Positions 43,525 through 53,300 of a DNA stretch of 64,000 bases are shown piece after piece. A model generated the notes under the pieces. The model searched no databases. It was not told where the DNA came from and saw only the letters and a list, made by a program, of their open reading frames with translations. The stretch's first letter is position 1. Each line of letters starts with the position of its first letter. The DNA comes from Gemmatimonadota bacterium (GTDB taxonomy: Bacteria > Gemmatimonadota > Gemmatimonadetes > Gemmatimonadales > Gemmatimonadaceae): the NCBI GenBank assembly GCA_021324775.1, contig JAJPIM010000045.1, forward strand, positions 1-64,000. Direction: 5' to 3'. Position numbers and translations under genes: made by a program.

Positions 43525-44709
43525 CTACCCGACCGGATTGGCGAACGCGGCCAGCACGCGGCCCGCCCGAGCTGCGGCTTCACGCAGACGCTCCGGCGGC
43601 ACGATGAACGACACACGGAAATATCCCTCTCCGCCGGCGCCGAGCGCCGAGCCCGGCATCACGATGACGCCTTCCTCCTCCATCAACCGGTCGGCAAAAG
43701 TGGCGCTCGCGATCGACTCGGGCAGCTCGACCCAGAGATACATCGCCGCCTTCGGCACGGGGCACGTGAAACCCGCTTCCCGGAACGCTGCCACCGCCGC
43801 GTCACGCCGCTCGCGGAAAACGGCCACGTTCCGCGGCACGAACTCCCGCCAACTCTCGATCGCCGCCACACCCGCCGCCTGTACCGCCATGAACGGTCCC
43901 GTATCGACGAATGACTTCACCCGCGACAGCGCGCCCGCGATCTCCTGGCGCGCCACCGCCCAGCCGCACCGCCATCCGGTCATGTTGTACGTCTTCGACA
44001 GCGAATGGAACTCGATCGCGACGTCGCGCGCACCGTCGATCTCGAAGATGCTGGGCGGGACGTACCCGTCGTACGCCAGCTCCGAGTACGCGTTGTCGTA
44101 GACGAGCAAAATGCCGAGATCCCGGCACCGCCGGACGACCTCTTCCAGATACGCACGCGGCGCCACGGCCGCTGTAGGGTTGTTCGGATAATTGAGGTAC
44201 AGCAGCTTGGCTCGGCGCAACACATCGGCCGGCACCTCGTCCAGATCGACGAGAAAGTCGTTGCGCGCGCGCAGCGGATATTTGTACGCCTCGCCGCTGC
44301 TGAGCGCGGTGCCGCCGATATACGCCGGGTAACCCGGATCGGGCATGATCGTGACATCGCCGGGCTCGACGTAGGCCAGCGCCAGATGCGAGATGCCTTC
44401 TTTCGATCCGATCAGCGGCACGACTTCGCGAAGCGGGTCGAATTGCACGCCGAACCGCATGCGCATCCACCCGGCGACGGCCTCACGATAGGCCATCAGC
44501 CCCAGGCCGAATCCATACCGGTTGAGAGCGGGCGTCTCGGCGCCTTTGGTGAGTGCCGTGATCGCTGCCGGCGGCGGCGCGAGATCCGCGTCGCCCGCAC
44601 CGAGGTCGATAACGTCGGCCCCACGGGCCAGCAAATCCCGCTTTCTCTGCGGAATGCCCGCGAGCATGTAGGGGGGCAGAGCCGACAGGCGGGCCGCAAT
44701 CGGGGGCAT
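43525..44709 (-). CDS. Class I/II aminotransferase, LL-diaminopimelate aminotransferase-like
   Basis: A 394-residue PLP enzyme. The Schiff-base lysine lies in EFHSLSKTYNMTGWRCGWAV, NPTAAVAPRAYL carries the Asn-Pro PLP contact, and YDNAYSELAYDGYVPPS carries the ring-stacking Tyr. The order GAGDADLAPPPAAITALTKG and RYGFGLGLMAYREAVAGWM matches DapL and AlaC relatives. If DapL, it converts tetrahydrodipicolinate directly to LL-diaminopimelate for peptidoglycan and lysine; AlaC-like alanine transamination is the alternative. ATG at 44709 starts three codons into the open frame and is close behind the hydrolase gene. All catalytic residues are present. Confidence 0.82.
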   Translation of the reverse strand: MPPIAARLSALPPYMLAGIPQRKRDLLARGADVIDLGAGDADLAPPPAAITALTKGAETPALNRYGFGLGLMAYREAVAGWMRMRFGVQFDPLREVVPLIGSKEGISHLALAYVEPGDVTIMPDPGYPAYIGGTALSSGEAYKYPLRARNDFLVDLDEVPADVLRRAKLLYLNYPNNPTAAVAPRAYLEEVVRRCRDLGILLVYDNAYSELAYDGYVPPSIFEIDGARDVAIEFHSLSKTYNMTGWRCGWAVARQEIAGALSRVKSFVDTGPFMAVQAAGVAAIESWREFVPRNVAVFRERRDAAVAAFREAGFTCPVPKAAMYLWVELPESIASATFADRLMEEEGVIVMPGSALGAGGEGYFRVSFIVPPERLREAAARAGRVLAAFANPVG

Positions 44710-44716
44710 ACCCAAC

Positions 44717-45349
44717 TTACTCTCCTGCGACGACAGGGTTCCCGACCCGGCTGACCGTGCGTGTATCCGGGCCCTGGATCTCGACTTCCACGGTGTCGCC
44801 GGATGTGAGCCGGCCGACCCCGGCGGGTGTCCCGGTCGCGATCAAATCCCCCGGTTCAAGGGTCATTATCGATGAAATGAAGGCGATGAGCTTGGGAATC
44901 GCAAACACCATGAGGCCCGCCTGCGCCCGCTGGCGCTCAACCCCGTTGACCCGGGTGATGACGGTGAGTACACCCCAGTCCTCGGTGCGCGCATACTCGG
45001 CGCCAACCGGCGCGAATGTGTCGAACCCCTTGGCTCTGGTCCACTGGCTGTCGCGGCGCTGAAGATCCCTGGCCGTGACATCGTTGAAGGCGGCGATGCC
45101 TCGCACCAGGCCCTCTGCTTCGCGCTCGGTCACATGACTCGCGCGAGCCCCCATCACGACTGCGATCTCGCCCTCGTATTCGACCTGACCGGAGAGTGCC
45201 GGGAGGCGGATCGGCTCGCCATCCGCGATGACACTCGAGGGAGGCTTGAGGAAGATCAGCGGCTCCGCCGGCACATCGTTGCCCATCTCGGCGGCATGCG
45301 CTCGGTAGTTCCGGCCAATGCAGACGATCTTCGAGGGACGAGCAGTCAT
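44717..45349 (-). CDS. Fumarylacetoacetate hydrolase-family protein
   Basis: A 210-residue metal-dependent hydrolase or decarboxylase. The N-terminal signature is KIVCIGRNYRAHAAEMGN, then LIFLKPPSSVIADGEPIRLP, and VEYEGEIAVVMGARASHVT carries the metal-binding Glu pair. The core has DVTARDLQRRDSQWTRAKGF, and the C-terminus has TGTPAGVGRLTSGDTVEVEI. Short FAH-fold members act as acylpyruvases or oxaloacetate decarboxylases; the substrate is not determined here. ATG at 45349 overlaps the dinG stop as ATGA, so the upstream extended frame is a shadow. It is coupled to the helicase and precedes the aminotransferase by eight bases. Confidence 0.9.
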   Translation of the reverse strand: MTARPSKIVCIGRNYRAHAAEMGNDVPAEPLIFLKPPSSVIADGEPIRLPALSGQVEYEGEIAVVMGARASHVTEREAEGLVRGIAAFNDVTARDLQRRDSQWTRAKGFDTFAPVGAEYARTEDWGVLTVITRVNGVERQRAQAGLMVFAIPKLIAFISSIMTLEPGDLIATGTPAGVGRLTSGDTVEVEIQGPDTRTVSRVGNPVVAGE

Positions 45350-47685
45350 GGATTCATTCCTTCGGAGTGGTAGAACGCGGTGATCTTGGCGCGCATGAGC
45401 GGCCAGCGGCCGATCGCGCGACGCGCCGGAGGCAGGGCGTCGAGCAGCCCGCGCCCGTACGCGCGCGAGACGATCCGCGGGTCGGCGACCACGACGACGC
45501 CGCGATCGGTCGCCGACCGGATGAGCCGGCCGAAGCCCTGATTGAGCCGCAGCGATGCCTGCGGCAGCATGTAGTCCGAGAACGGCTCGCCGCCACGGGC
45601 CGCGATCGCTTCGCACTGCGCGGCGGTCACCGGTTCCGTCGGCACGCGAAATGGCAACCGCGCGATGATGAGAGCCCGCAGCGCGGAGCCCGGAACATCG
45701 ACGCCTTCCCAGAACGAGTTCGTCCCCAGCAGAACCGCGTGTCCGGACTCCCTGAACCGGCGCAGCAGCGCATCGCGGCGGTCCTCACCGTGCACCAGCA
45801 GCTCCAGCGGCCCACCCCCGATCGCCGCCAGGGGCACCGCGCGGAGAGCGGCCGCCGCCTCGCGCACATCGCGGTGACTCGTGAAGAGAGCGAAGACGCC
45901 GCCCTCCGCCGCGCGCGCGACATCGCGGACGATCCGCACCACACCCGCCGCGTGACGCTCGCCGTCAGTGTTGGGAGGCGGAAGGTCCGTCGGCACGACG
46001 AGGAGCGCCTGTCGCGCGTAGTCGAACGGCGATGGGAAGATCCCCGTGCGCGTGGCGAACTCCGGCGCGTCGACGCCCAGACGAGAGGCCAGAAACTCGA
46101 AGCGGCCTTCCGCGGCGAGCGTGGCGCTCGTTACGATCGTCGTGTCCACCCGCGCGAACAGGTCCTCGCGCAGCAGCGGGGCCAGGTCCAGCGGCACCAC
46201 GCACACCGCGACGTTCTGGGCCGCCGGACTCTCGGGCGCGGCCTGCGGGCGGTCCCGATCGCGTGGCGAACGCCGCACTTCGATCCACCGTACGTTTGGC
46301 GGGCCGTCACCAGCAGGATCGAGCGCCAACCTGAGCGTTGCCGCCCCCGCGGCCAGCCGCCGGGATACGCCGCGGAGCTCTGCCAGGATTCGCGCGACAT
46401 TCTCGTCCTCCACGGCGTCTCCCTCGTGGCGCCGCTCGATCAGGTCCAGCGCCGCGTCGACTGCATCGACGTCCCGCAGCAGATCGTCCAGCGCGACCGC
46501 GAGACCGCCGGCCCATGCCGGGTGATCGGCGAATTCCGCGGTGAGCCGGAGCTGCCGGTCGCTCGATGACACGAGAATCGTGGCGAGCATGTCGAATACC
46601 AGCTCTCCGCGCTCGCGGGCAGCCGCGACGGCCGGCGTCACGGTGGTGCGGAGCAATTCCAGCGTCGCGGCGCCAAGCAGGCCATCGGCCGATCCGAGCG
46701 CCTGGGCGAGCCGCGCGAGCAACCCCTTTCCTCCGCGCCGGTCCAGGCGTGCGAACAGCCGCTGCCAGCCGCGGCGTGTGACTGTGCTCCCGAGGTGCGC
46801 GGCCGCCGCCTCTTCGAGGTGATGCCCTTCGTCCACCACGAGCCGCGAATATGGGGGCAGTACGGCCACGTCGTGCCAGTTCTGCTGGACGCGCCGCACC
46901 GCGAGATCGGACATCAGCAGATGGTGGTTGACGACGACGATCGCGGCCTGCGCGGCGGCGCGGCGCGCCCGGAACACAAAACACACATCGTAGTGCGGGC
47001 ACTGCTGTCGCTGGCAGAGATCCGGCTCCGCGGCCACTTCATCCCAGACCTCTGGCCGCGGTTGCGGCGCACCGGCGTCGCCCAGCGAGCCGTCGCCCGT
47101 GTCGCGGGCCCACGCGGCGACCGTCGCCAGGTCGCGCTCCTCCGCAGCATCGAAGAGCGTCCCGCCCGCCGAGCGGGCCTGTTCCAGGCGCGCCAGACAG
47201 AGATAGTTGCGCCATCCTTTGAGGAGCGCGAAGCGGACCGGCTGGTCGGTCAGCGCGGCAGCCAGCAGCGGGAGATCCTTGCCGACTAGCTGCTCCTGGA
47301 GATTGATGGTGTTGGTCGAGACGACAGTCCGGTCGCCGTGGGCTGCCGCCCATCGCAGCGCCGGGACCAGGTAGGCCAGCGACTTGCCGACGCCGGTGCC
47401 CGCTTCGAACAACCCGACGCCGCCCGTCCGGTACAACTCCGCGACCGCCGCCGCCATGTCGCGCTGGCTCGCGCGGTCCTCGTACGGCATTTCGGCGGCA
47501 CCGGACAGCACCGCAGCCACGGGACCGGACGGACCCAGGTCGTCGGCGACCGACGCGGGCGTCGCGCGCGATGCGTCGAGCTGTCCTCTCGCACCGGATT
47601 CGTCCTCGTCATCCGCCAAGCCGACCCGCAGGGGAGCCGGCCGGCGATCGTTCGCCGGGTCCTCGCCGGGCGGGAAGGCGATCAC
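45346..47685 (-). CDS. dinG: DinG-family ATP-dependent helicase
   Basis: A 779-residue XPD-like superfamily 2 helicase. Walker A is FEAGTGVGKSLAYLVP near residue 95, and the DEAH-type box is VVDEGHHLEEAAAAH. The iron-sulphur cysteines are C162 (region YLCLARL) and CQRQQCPHYDVC near 220-232, so a 4Fe-4S cluster is expected. Motif VI lies in LRLNQGFGRLIRSATDRGV. DinG unwinds D-loops, R-loops and DNA-RNA hybrids and is SOS-linked in E. coli. GTG at 47685 follows a 14-bp duplicated segment shared with the end of the preceding gene. Confidence 0.9.
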   Translation of the reverse strand: MIAFPPGEDPANDRRPAPLRVGLADDEDESGARGQLDASRATPASVADDLGPSGPVAAVLSGAAEMPYEDRASQRDMAAAVAELYRTGGVGLFEAGTGVGKSLAYLVPALRWAAAHGDRTVVSTNTINLQEQLVGKDLPLLAAALTDQPVRFALLKGWRNYLCLARLEQARSAGGTLFDAAEERDLATVAAWARDTGDGSLGDAGAPQPRPEVWDEVAAEPDLCQRQQCPHYDVCFVFRARRAAAQAAIVVVNHHLLMSDLAVRRVQQNWHDVAVLPPYSRLVVDEGHHLEEAAAAHLGSTVTRRGWQRLFARLDRRGGKGLLARLAQALGSADGLLGAATLELLRTTVTPAVAAARERGELVFDMLATILVSSSDRQLRLTAEFADHPAWAGGLAVALDDLLRDVDAVDAALDLIERRHEGDAVEDENVARILAELRGVSRRLAAGAATLRLALDPAGDGPPNVRWIEVRRSPRDRDRPQAAPESPAAQNVAVCVVPLDLAPLLREDLFARVDTTIVTSATLAAEGRFEFLASRLGVDAPEFATRTGIFPSPFDYARQALLVVPTDLPPPNTDGERHAAGVVRIVRDVARAAEGGVFALFTSHRDVREAAAALRAVPLAAIGGGPLELLVHGEDRRDALLRRFRESGHAVLLGTNSFWEGVDVPGSALRALIIARLPFRVPTEPVTAAQCEAIAARGGEPFSDYMLPQASLRLNQGFGRLIRSATDRGVVVVADPRIVSRAYGRGLLDALPPARRAIGRWPLMRAKITAFYHSEGMNP

Positions 47686-47704
47686 GTCTTGGCGATCACG
47701 TCTT
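47677..47704. repeat. 14-bp direct duplication at the dinG start
   Basis: GGCGATCACGTCTT occurs twice in perfect tandem, covering the stop of the upstream Tat-protein gene and the GTG start of dinG. It looks like a recent slippage duplication. Because 14 is not a multiple of three, the extra GTG is out of frame. Confidence 0.7.
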
Positions 47705-49012
47705 GAGTGGCTTCTTCTTCGCGGCCGGGAAAAGCACGTTGTTCAGGATCAGCCGGTAGCCCGGCGAGTTCGGGTGCAACCCCAGGTCCGTCGACGGGTT
47801 GCCCACCGCGTGTTGCGGATCTTCGGGGTCGTGTCCGCCGAAGAACGTCCATGAGCCCTTGCCGTAGTCGCCATGGATGTATTTCACCCAGGGCGCTCCT
47901 TCCTCGAACGCCAGTACGACATCGGTGGGCTTGAGCGTCGCCTTGGTGAAACTCGTCGTGACGCCATAGAAGTCCGGGATCGCCGTCCGATGGTCCTGCA
48001 CGAGCATCGTCGCCACGGGATCGAACTTGGCGGAGAACGCGAAGAGTGTGAAGACCCCGAGGGGCTGCTTGCGTGACGGCACGTTGACCTGATGGCCGTC
48101 GATGTCGCTCATCGAATTGATGCTGGGTGACGTCTCGAGCTTCGCGCCACGGAACGCCAGCGTGCGCGACCAGTCCAGCTTCGCATCGGCCCCAGGGTCC
48201 ATGGGCGTGCCGTCGGAGAAAACACCGGCGATGTCGACGTCCCGGGCTGCGATCGCGAGATCGAGCGTCTCCGTCGCCCCGCACATGGCGAAGAGTAGTC
48301 CGCCCCGCTCGACGAACGCGCGGATGCCTTCGGCCACCGCCTTCTTGAGCGCCGGCACGTTCGTGAGACCGTGCCGCTGGGCCGTGGCCATGTCGCGCTG
48401 GACCTCCTCGATGAACCACGGTGCGCCGCGGTAGCTCAGGTACAGTTTGTTGAACTGCCCCGTGAAGTCTTCGTGGTGGAGGTGCACCCAGTCGTACTTG
48501 GCGAGATCGCCCGCCAGGACTTCGTCGTCCCAGACCTGCGTGAACGGAATCCCCGCGTATCGCAGGGCAAGCGTCACCGCGTCGTCCCACGGCGGCGACG
48601 TCGGCGGCTTGTAGATCGCGACGGTCGGCGCCTTTTCCAGCGGCACGGAATCCATATTCGCGCCGGCGATTTCGGCCCGGATCGCCGCGACGGCGCCGTC
48701 ATCGAGCGCCGTGGTCGTGATCCCATCGAGCGCGGCTCGCCGGGCGAGGTCCGGCAGGCCCGGGAGCAGGAACGATCCGCCCCGATAGTTGAGGAGCCAC
48801 TCGCCCCGGAGGCCGTCGCGCAACGCGTTGTACGTCAGACCGTAGGCCTTGAGGTGATTCTGCTGGTTGTCGTCCATGGGGACGAGCAGATGATCCGGAT
48901 CCGCCCACACGATCCGGCGGCGGCCTCCGAGCCCGGCGGCGGCAAGTGCACCCGCCGCGCCGACAACGAATTCCCGCCGCGTGACCAGACTGGTGCTCTG
49001 CGAGCCTGTCAC
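47696..49012 (-). CDS. Tat-exported protein of the family often labelled asparagine synthetase B
   Basis: A 438-residue exported protein. The N-terminus TRREFVVGAAGALAAAG is a twin-arginine signal. The conserved block is HLLVPMDDNQQNHLKAYGLT and EWLLNYRGGSFLLPGLP. Near residue 205-220, RAFVERGGLLFAMCGATETL has a Cys in a nucleophile-elbow-like turn, resembling class I glutamine amidotransferase folds. The common label asparagine synthetase B is not supported by any synthetase motif. It may bind or modify an envelope component; this is inference. GTG at 49012 overlaps the TPR gene stop as GTGA, and the frame extending upstream is a shadow. It belongs to the DUF4175 operon. Confidence 0.72.
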   Translation of the reverse strand: MTGSQSTSLVTRREFVVGAAGALAAAGLGGRRRIVWADPDHLLVPMDDNQQNHLKAYGLTYNALRDGLRGEWLLNYRGGSFLLPGLPDLARRAALDGITTTALDDGAVAAIRAEIAGANMDSVPLEKAPTVAIYKPPTSPPWDDAVTLALRYAGIPFTQVWDDEVLAGDLAKYDWVHLHHEDFTGQFNKLYLSYRGAPWFIEEVQRDMATAQRHGLTNVPALKKAVAEGIRAFVERGGLLFAMCGATETLDLAIAARDVDIAGVFSDGTPMDPGADAKLDWSRTLAFRGAKLETSPSINSMSDIDGHQVNVPSRKQPLGVFTLFAFSAKFDPVATMLVQDHRTAIPDFYGVTTSFTKATLKPTDVVLAFEEGAPWVKYIHGDYGKGSWTFFGGHDPEDPQHAVGNPSTDLGLHPNSPGYRLILNNVLFPAAKKKPLKT

Positions 49013-50340
49013 GCTGTTGCTTTCACCGCATCCAGCTCCTGGCGAGCGAGCGGAACGAGCGCGCTCTCCGGATACGTCAGGATGAGGTGCTCCCAGCGCG
49101 CCACGGCACCCGCCGGATCGGCCGTCCGCTTGAGTGCCCGGCCCCACTCGAGATCTGCCTCCGGCGCCTCGGGTGCATCGGCGTACTGCTCGATGACTTT
49201 TCGCCAGAGCGGGATCGCGAGTTCGTCGTGGTGTTGCTCGGCATGGAGACGCGCCGCCGTGGCGAGGAGGAGCGGTGCGGCGTCCCGTACGACCGAGCTG
49301 GCCGCAACGAAACGGTCGGCCGCCATCGCCGTATCCCCGCGCGCGAGCAGGACGAAGGCTTCGCCAACCGATGGAGCGCTGTCCGTCCGCGTACGCGCCA
49401 GCAGCGCCAACGCGGTGAGCGCGTCGCCCGAGAGTCCGGAGGTCCGGCGGAGTGCGCCACGCGCGTTCTTGAGATCTCCGGCGTAGAGCGCGAGCCACCC
49501 CGTGATGGTGCTGTCATTCATCAGCCCGAAGCGTGTCGCTGCCGACCGGGCTCCCGCGATGTCGCCCACGCGCGCGTAGCCCCACGTGATGTCGCGAGCG
49601 AGGGGCGTCCGCAACTCCTCTCCCCCGCGGCCGGCGTAGCGCCTGAGGTACTGTTCGGCCTCGCTCATTCGCCCGAGGCGCACCAGCGCCCGCACGTGCA
49701 CGGGCACGAGCGCCACCGCCAGCGCGGCGGTGTCGGCGGGAGGCGCGGCCGCCATCACGCGATCGAGCAGCGTCAGCGCCATTGCCGCATCGCCGGATGC
49801 CAGCGCCGCCTCCGCGGCCCGGGCTGCCAGATCCCCTGACGGGCGGACGGCGAGGGCCGCGAGATACGCGTCGCGCGCAACGGCCGGCGAGCCGGCCGCG
49901 GATGCGGCATCGGCAAAATCGGTCCACACATCGGCGACCGAGTCGGAGGCCGGCAGCGCACGAATCGCATCCCATCCGAGGCTCGGTGAACCCCACGAGA
50001 TCTCGAGCTGCGCGAGTGCCCGGCGGCCCCCGATGCTCGCCGGCGGTGCAAGCAATAGGCGGCGGACCACGCCGCGGCTGTCGTTCGACACCGCGCGCAG
50101 CGTATAGGCAGCCGCACCGGCGAGGTTGGGTGTCTGGTCGAGCACGTGCCGCCAGGCACGTGCCGACGCCTCCCAGGCGCCCGACTCGGCCGCGACGTAC
50201 GCCGAATCCAGCACATCGCTCTGCGCTCGGGGCGCGCCGGTCGTCTGGGCCAGGAGGCCGGCACTCATTACAGGCACGAGGCACACGGAAATCACGGCCC
50301 GCGGCACGACATGCCGCCCCACGTTACGGAGACTGCGCAT
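49009..50340 (-). CDS. Exported TPR protein
   Basis: A 443-residue protein with a signal peptide (about 12-40, RAVISVCLVPVMSAGLLAQ) and repeated helical hairpins typical of TPR and Sel1-type repeats from about 50 to the end. Examples are AYLAALAVRPSGDLAARAAE and WRKVIEQYADAPEAPEADLE. It probably works as a periplasmic scaffold for its operon partners. ATG at 50340 overlaps the DUF4175 stop by 17 bases, so translation is coupled. The last 100 residues resemble the outer-membrane-assembly TPR modules that bracket cell-envelope complexes. Confidence 0.75.
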   Translation of the reverse strand: MRSLRNVGRHVVPRAVISVCLVPVMSAGLLAQTTGAPRAQSDVLDSAYVAAESGAWEASARAWRHVLDQTPNLAGAAAYTLRAVSNDSRGVVRRLLLAPPASIGGRRALAQLEISWGSPSLGWDAIRALPASDSVADVWTDFADAASAAGSPAVARDAYLAALAVRPSGDLAARAAEAALASGDAAMALTLLDRVMAAAPPADTAALAVALVPVHVRALVRLGRMSEAEQYLRRYAGRGGEELRTPLARDITWGYARVGDIAGARSAATRFGLMNDSTITGWLALYAGDLKNARGALRRTSGLSGDALTALALLARTRTDSAPSVGEAFVLLARGDTAMAADRFVAASSVVRDAAPLLLATAARLHAEQHHDELAIPLWRKVIEQYADAPEAPEADLEWGRALKRTADPAGAVARWEHLILTYPESALVPLARQELDAVKATA

Positions 50341-53300
50341 TGATTCGTTTGAAATACTCGAGCACCAGTTGCCGCTCGTCTGCCGAGAGGCCCCGAAGCT
50401 CCGACCACGAGGGGGCCTGGAAACGTGTCGCTGCCTGCCCTTGCACGGGACCGGAGGGCGGCGTGTACTGCTCACGCCCGGTCGCCGCCTGCGCGACCCG
50501 CTTGCCGGTGCTATCCCGCTCGTCCTGCTCGAGCGTGTGGCCGGCATCGAGGAGCCGGTGATACAGCCGCTGCTGGCGAATCAGCGTCTGCTGATCGAGT
50601 CCCGAGCGCGCGAGCGCATCCGCGATCTGATGCGCCTCGCTCGCGAGACCGTCCGCACGGCCGGTTTGATCGTCATCGCCAAGCCGGTCGAGAGACTCCG
50701 CGAGTTTGCGCTGCGCTTCGGCCAACGCTTGTGCGCTCTGGCTGCCTGGCGACCCCTGAGAGTTCGCCGACGGATTGAGCGCCAGTCCCTGGGCCTGGGC
50801 GTTGAGCGACCCCTGAGCCTTCGCGAGCTGCTGCATCTCCTGCAGCATCTCGCTGAGTCCCGAGGCCGAGGAGGCCGACGACGCCCGTTCACGGTCGCGC
50901 ACCAAGGCGGCGGCCGCCTGATTCAGGGCGTCGGCCGCTCCGCGCATGGAACTGGCGGTTTGCTGGGACCCCGCGGAGCCGGGCTGTGTCTGCTCGGCAT
51001 CGCGTGTCGCGGCCTGGACCTGGCTCCGGGCCTGCGCCACGGCGCGCTGCGAGTTGCCGGAGACGAGCGCGCTCTGCTGGCCTGCCCGCTGGAGACGTTC
51101 GCTGGCGCGTTGCGTGCCCTGCTCCACCGCACTCTGTTCCGCCTGCAGCGCGGACTTGTCGTCGCCCTGCTGCGCGCGCTGGGCGAGGTCGTTCTCCTGG
51201 CGCCCAAGCTGCAGGGTCTCCTGTATCGTGCGATCGAGCTCGGAGGTCAGCGCCGACTTCCATTCATTGATCTGCGCCTGGCGAGCGTCGCTCAAGCCTT
51301 GTGCCGCCTGATCCATCTGCGAGGACGCCTTGCTCGCATCGCGTCCAGCCATGGCCTGCGCGGACGTATCCACGTGGTCGCGCGCGGCACCCACGCGCTG
51401 CGCGCCGGTCTGCGCCTTGTCGGCGGAGAGCCGCTTGGCCAGATCGTCGATGTCCCGCGAGAGTGAGCGCGACCGCTCGGCGAGTTGATCCGGCGACTGC
51501 TGCGCCGCACCCTGCTGAGACTGTGCGGACTGCTGGCCCTCGTGTTGTGACGACTGCGGCGACGGTTGCTGAGACGCTGATTGTGAGGCCTGCTGGGAGG
51601 CCTGCTGGGACGCCTGCTGTGACGCCTGCTGTGACGCCTGCTGGGAAGCGGCGGACTGCGACTCGGATGACTGGGCGTTCATCGCCTGCTGCTGCGACGG
51701 ATCGCGCGTCTGCCCGCGCGGTCCTGAGCCCGCGCTGTCCGGCCGCCCGGATGTCGCGCGCGCCTGGGCGCTGTCGGGGATGCCCTTGGCCGCCATCTCC
51801 CGCTGGGCGGCGGGCGGCGTTCCCCGCGGTGACGGCGGAGATCCGTTCGCCCGGGCACGTTCCTGTTTCGCGATATCGCGAGCTTCGTCGCGCAGCGTCT
51901 GCATCGAGCCTTCGAGCGCCGCGCGCTTGAGCACATCGAGACTGCGGTCCAACTGGTCGCGCAGGCGCTGTTGTTGCTGCGCGAGATCCGCGAGCGACTG
52001 GCGGGTGTCGCCGCCCCGGAGCGAGTCTGCGCTCTGATCGAGCTTGCTGAGCTGATCCCGCATCTCCGGCGTCAACGCGTCGCGAAGCAACTGCTGGGCT
52101 TCATGCAGCCGTGACGCGAGCCCGCTATCCAGGGCGCCTGCTTGCTTGAGCTGGCGCTCCATCTGCTGCGCCTGCCGCTGCAGTTGGTCGACGCGTGCTG
52201 CCAGTTCGCGCTGCTCTTTCGCCAGGGCCTTGGCCCGCTCGGCAGCCTCGTATGACAGGGACGACCGGCTCGATGATCCGCTGGAAGCACCGGACGCCGA
52301 CCCGGTCCTCGCACCGCGGGCCCGGGCCGCTTCCTCGGTCCGGCGCTGAAGATCGCGTTCCGCCGTAATGGTCGCCGTCGCGTTGGCGACTGCGGAATCG
52401 GCCGTCTCACGCGCCAGCAGGCGCTGGTCGGACAGCGACGGTATGTGGAGCACGAGCACCCGGCTCTCGGTGGACTGATGCCACGGCGATCCGTCAGTGG
52501 CTCGCGCCACGATGCGCAACGCGTCGCCCGGCTGGAGCGCGCGCGACGCGAGATCGAGAACCGAGACACCGGTCCATTGCGGGGCGACGGTATCGGTGAC
52601 GACTTGAAAGACATCGGGCAGCACCGCCCCGGTCGCCGTGGTGCGCCAGGTGCGCAGCACGACTGACGCGAGCGCGTGATCATCCGACGCGCTGATCGAG
52701 AGCGGGATCCGGTCGCCGGGGGTGACGATGCTGTCGCGAGCCGGGCTCAGGATTTCGACGTGCGGCGCCGAGTCCGGAATCACGTCCACCTGGAGCGGAT
52801 CGGGAAGATCCGCGATCGGGGCCGTCGCCGACGCGGCGAGCCACGACCATTCGCCCGGAGTCTCGGCTACGAGGTGCCCGCTGAACTGCCGTCCGTCCGG
52901 CTGGAGCCGCGTGGTGTCGGTGCCTCGCACCAGCGCCACCGCGCCGAGCGTCGTGGAGGCGCGTCCGGCGATATCGATGCGGGTGCCGCGTGGAACCCGT
53001 GCCACTTCGCCCGCCGGAAGCGCTTCTTCGCTCCGGTGCAGGTAGGCCGGGTAGACGGCTCGCAACGCCACACCGCCGACGAACGGGCGGTCGCTCGCGC
53101 GGATGATCGCGGTATCGCTGACGGACCGCCCGTCCGTCGCGACGATCGCCACTTCGGCTGCCACGGGTGCGGTGGCCAGCCGCACGGCGCCACCGGCCGC
53201 CGGATACCATCCCCCGCTCCATCCGGAGCCCGTGGCACGCATGTAGACGGCGATGCGCTGCCGGCCCGGCGCAGCGATGCGAATGCGCGCTTCGCGACCG

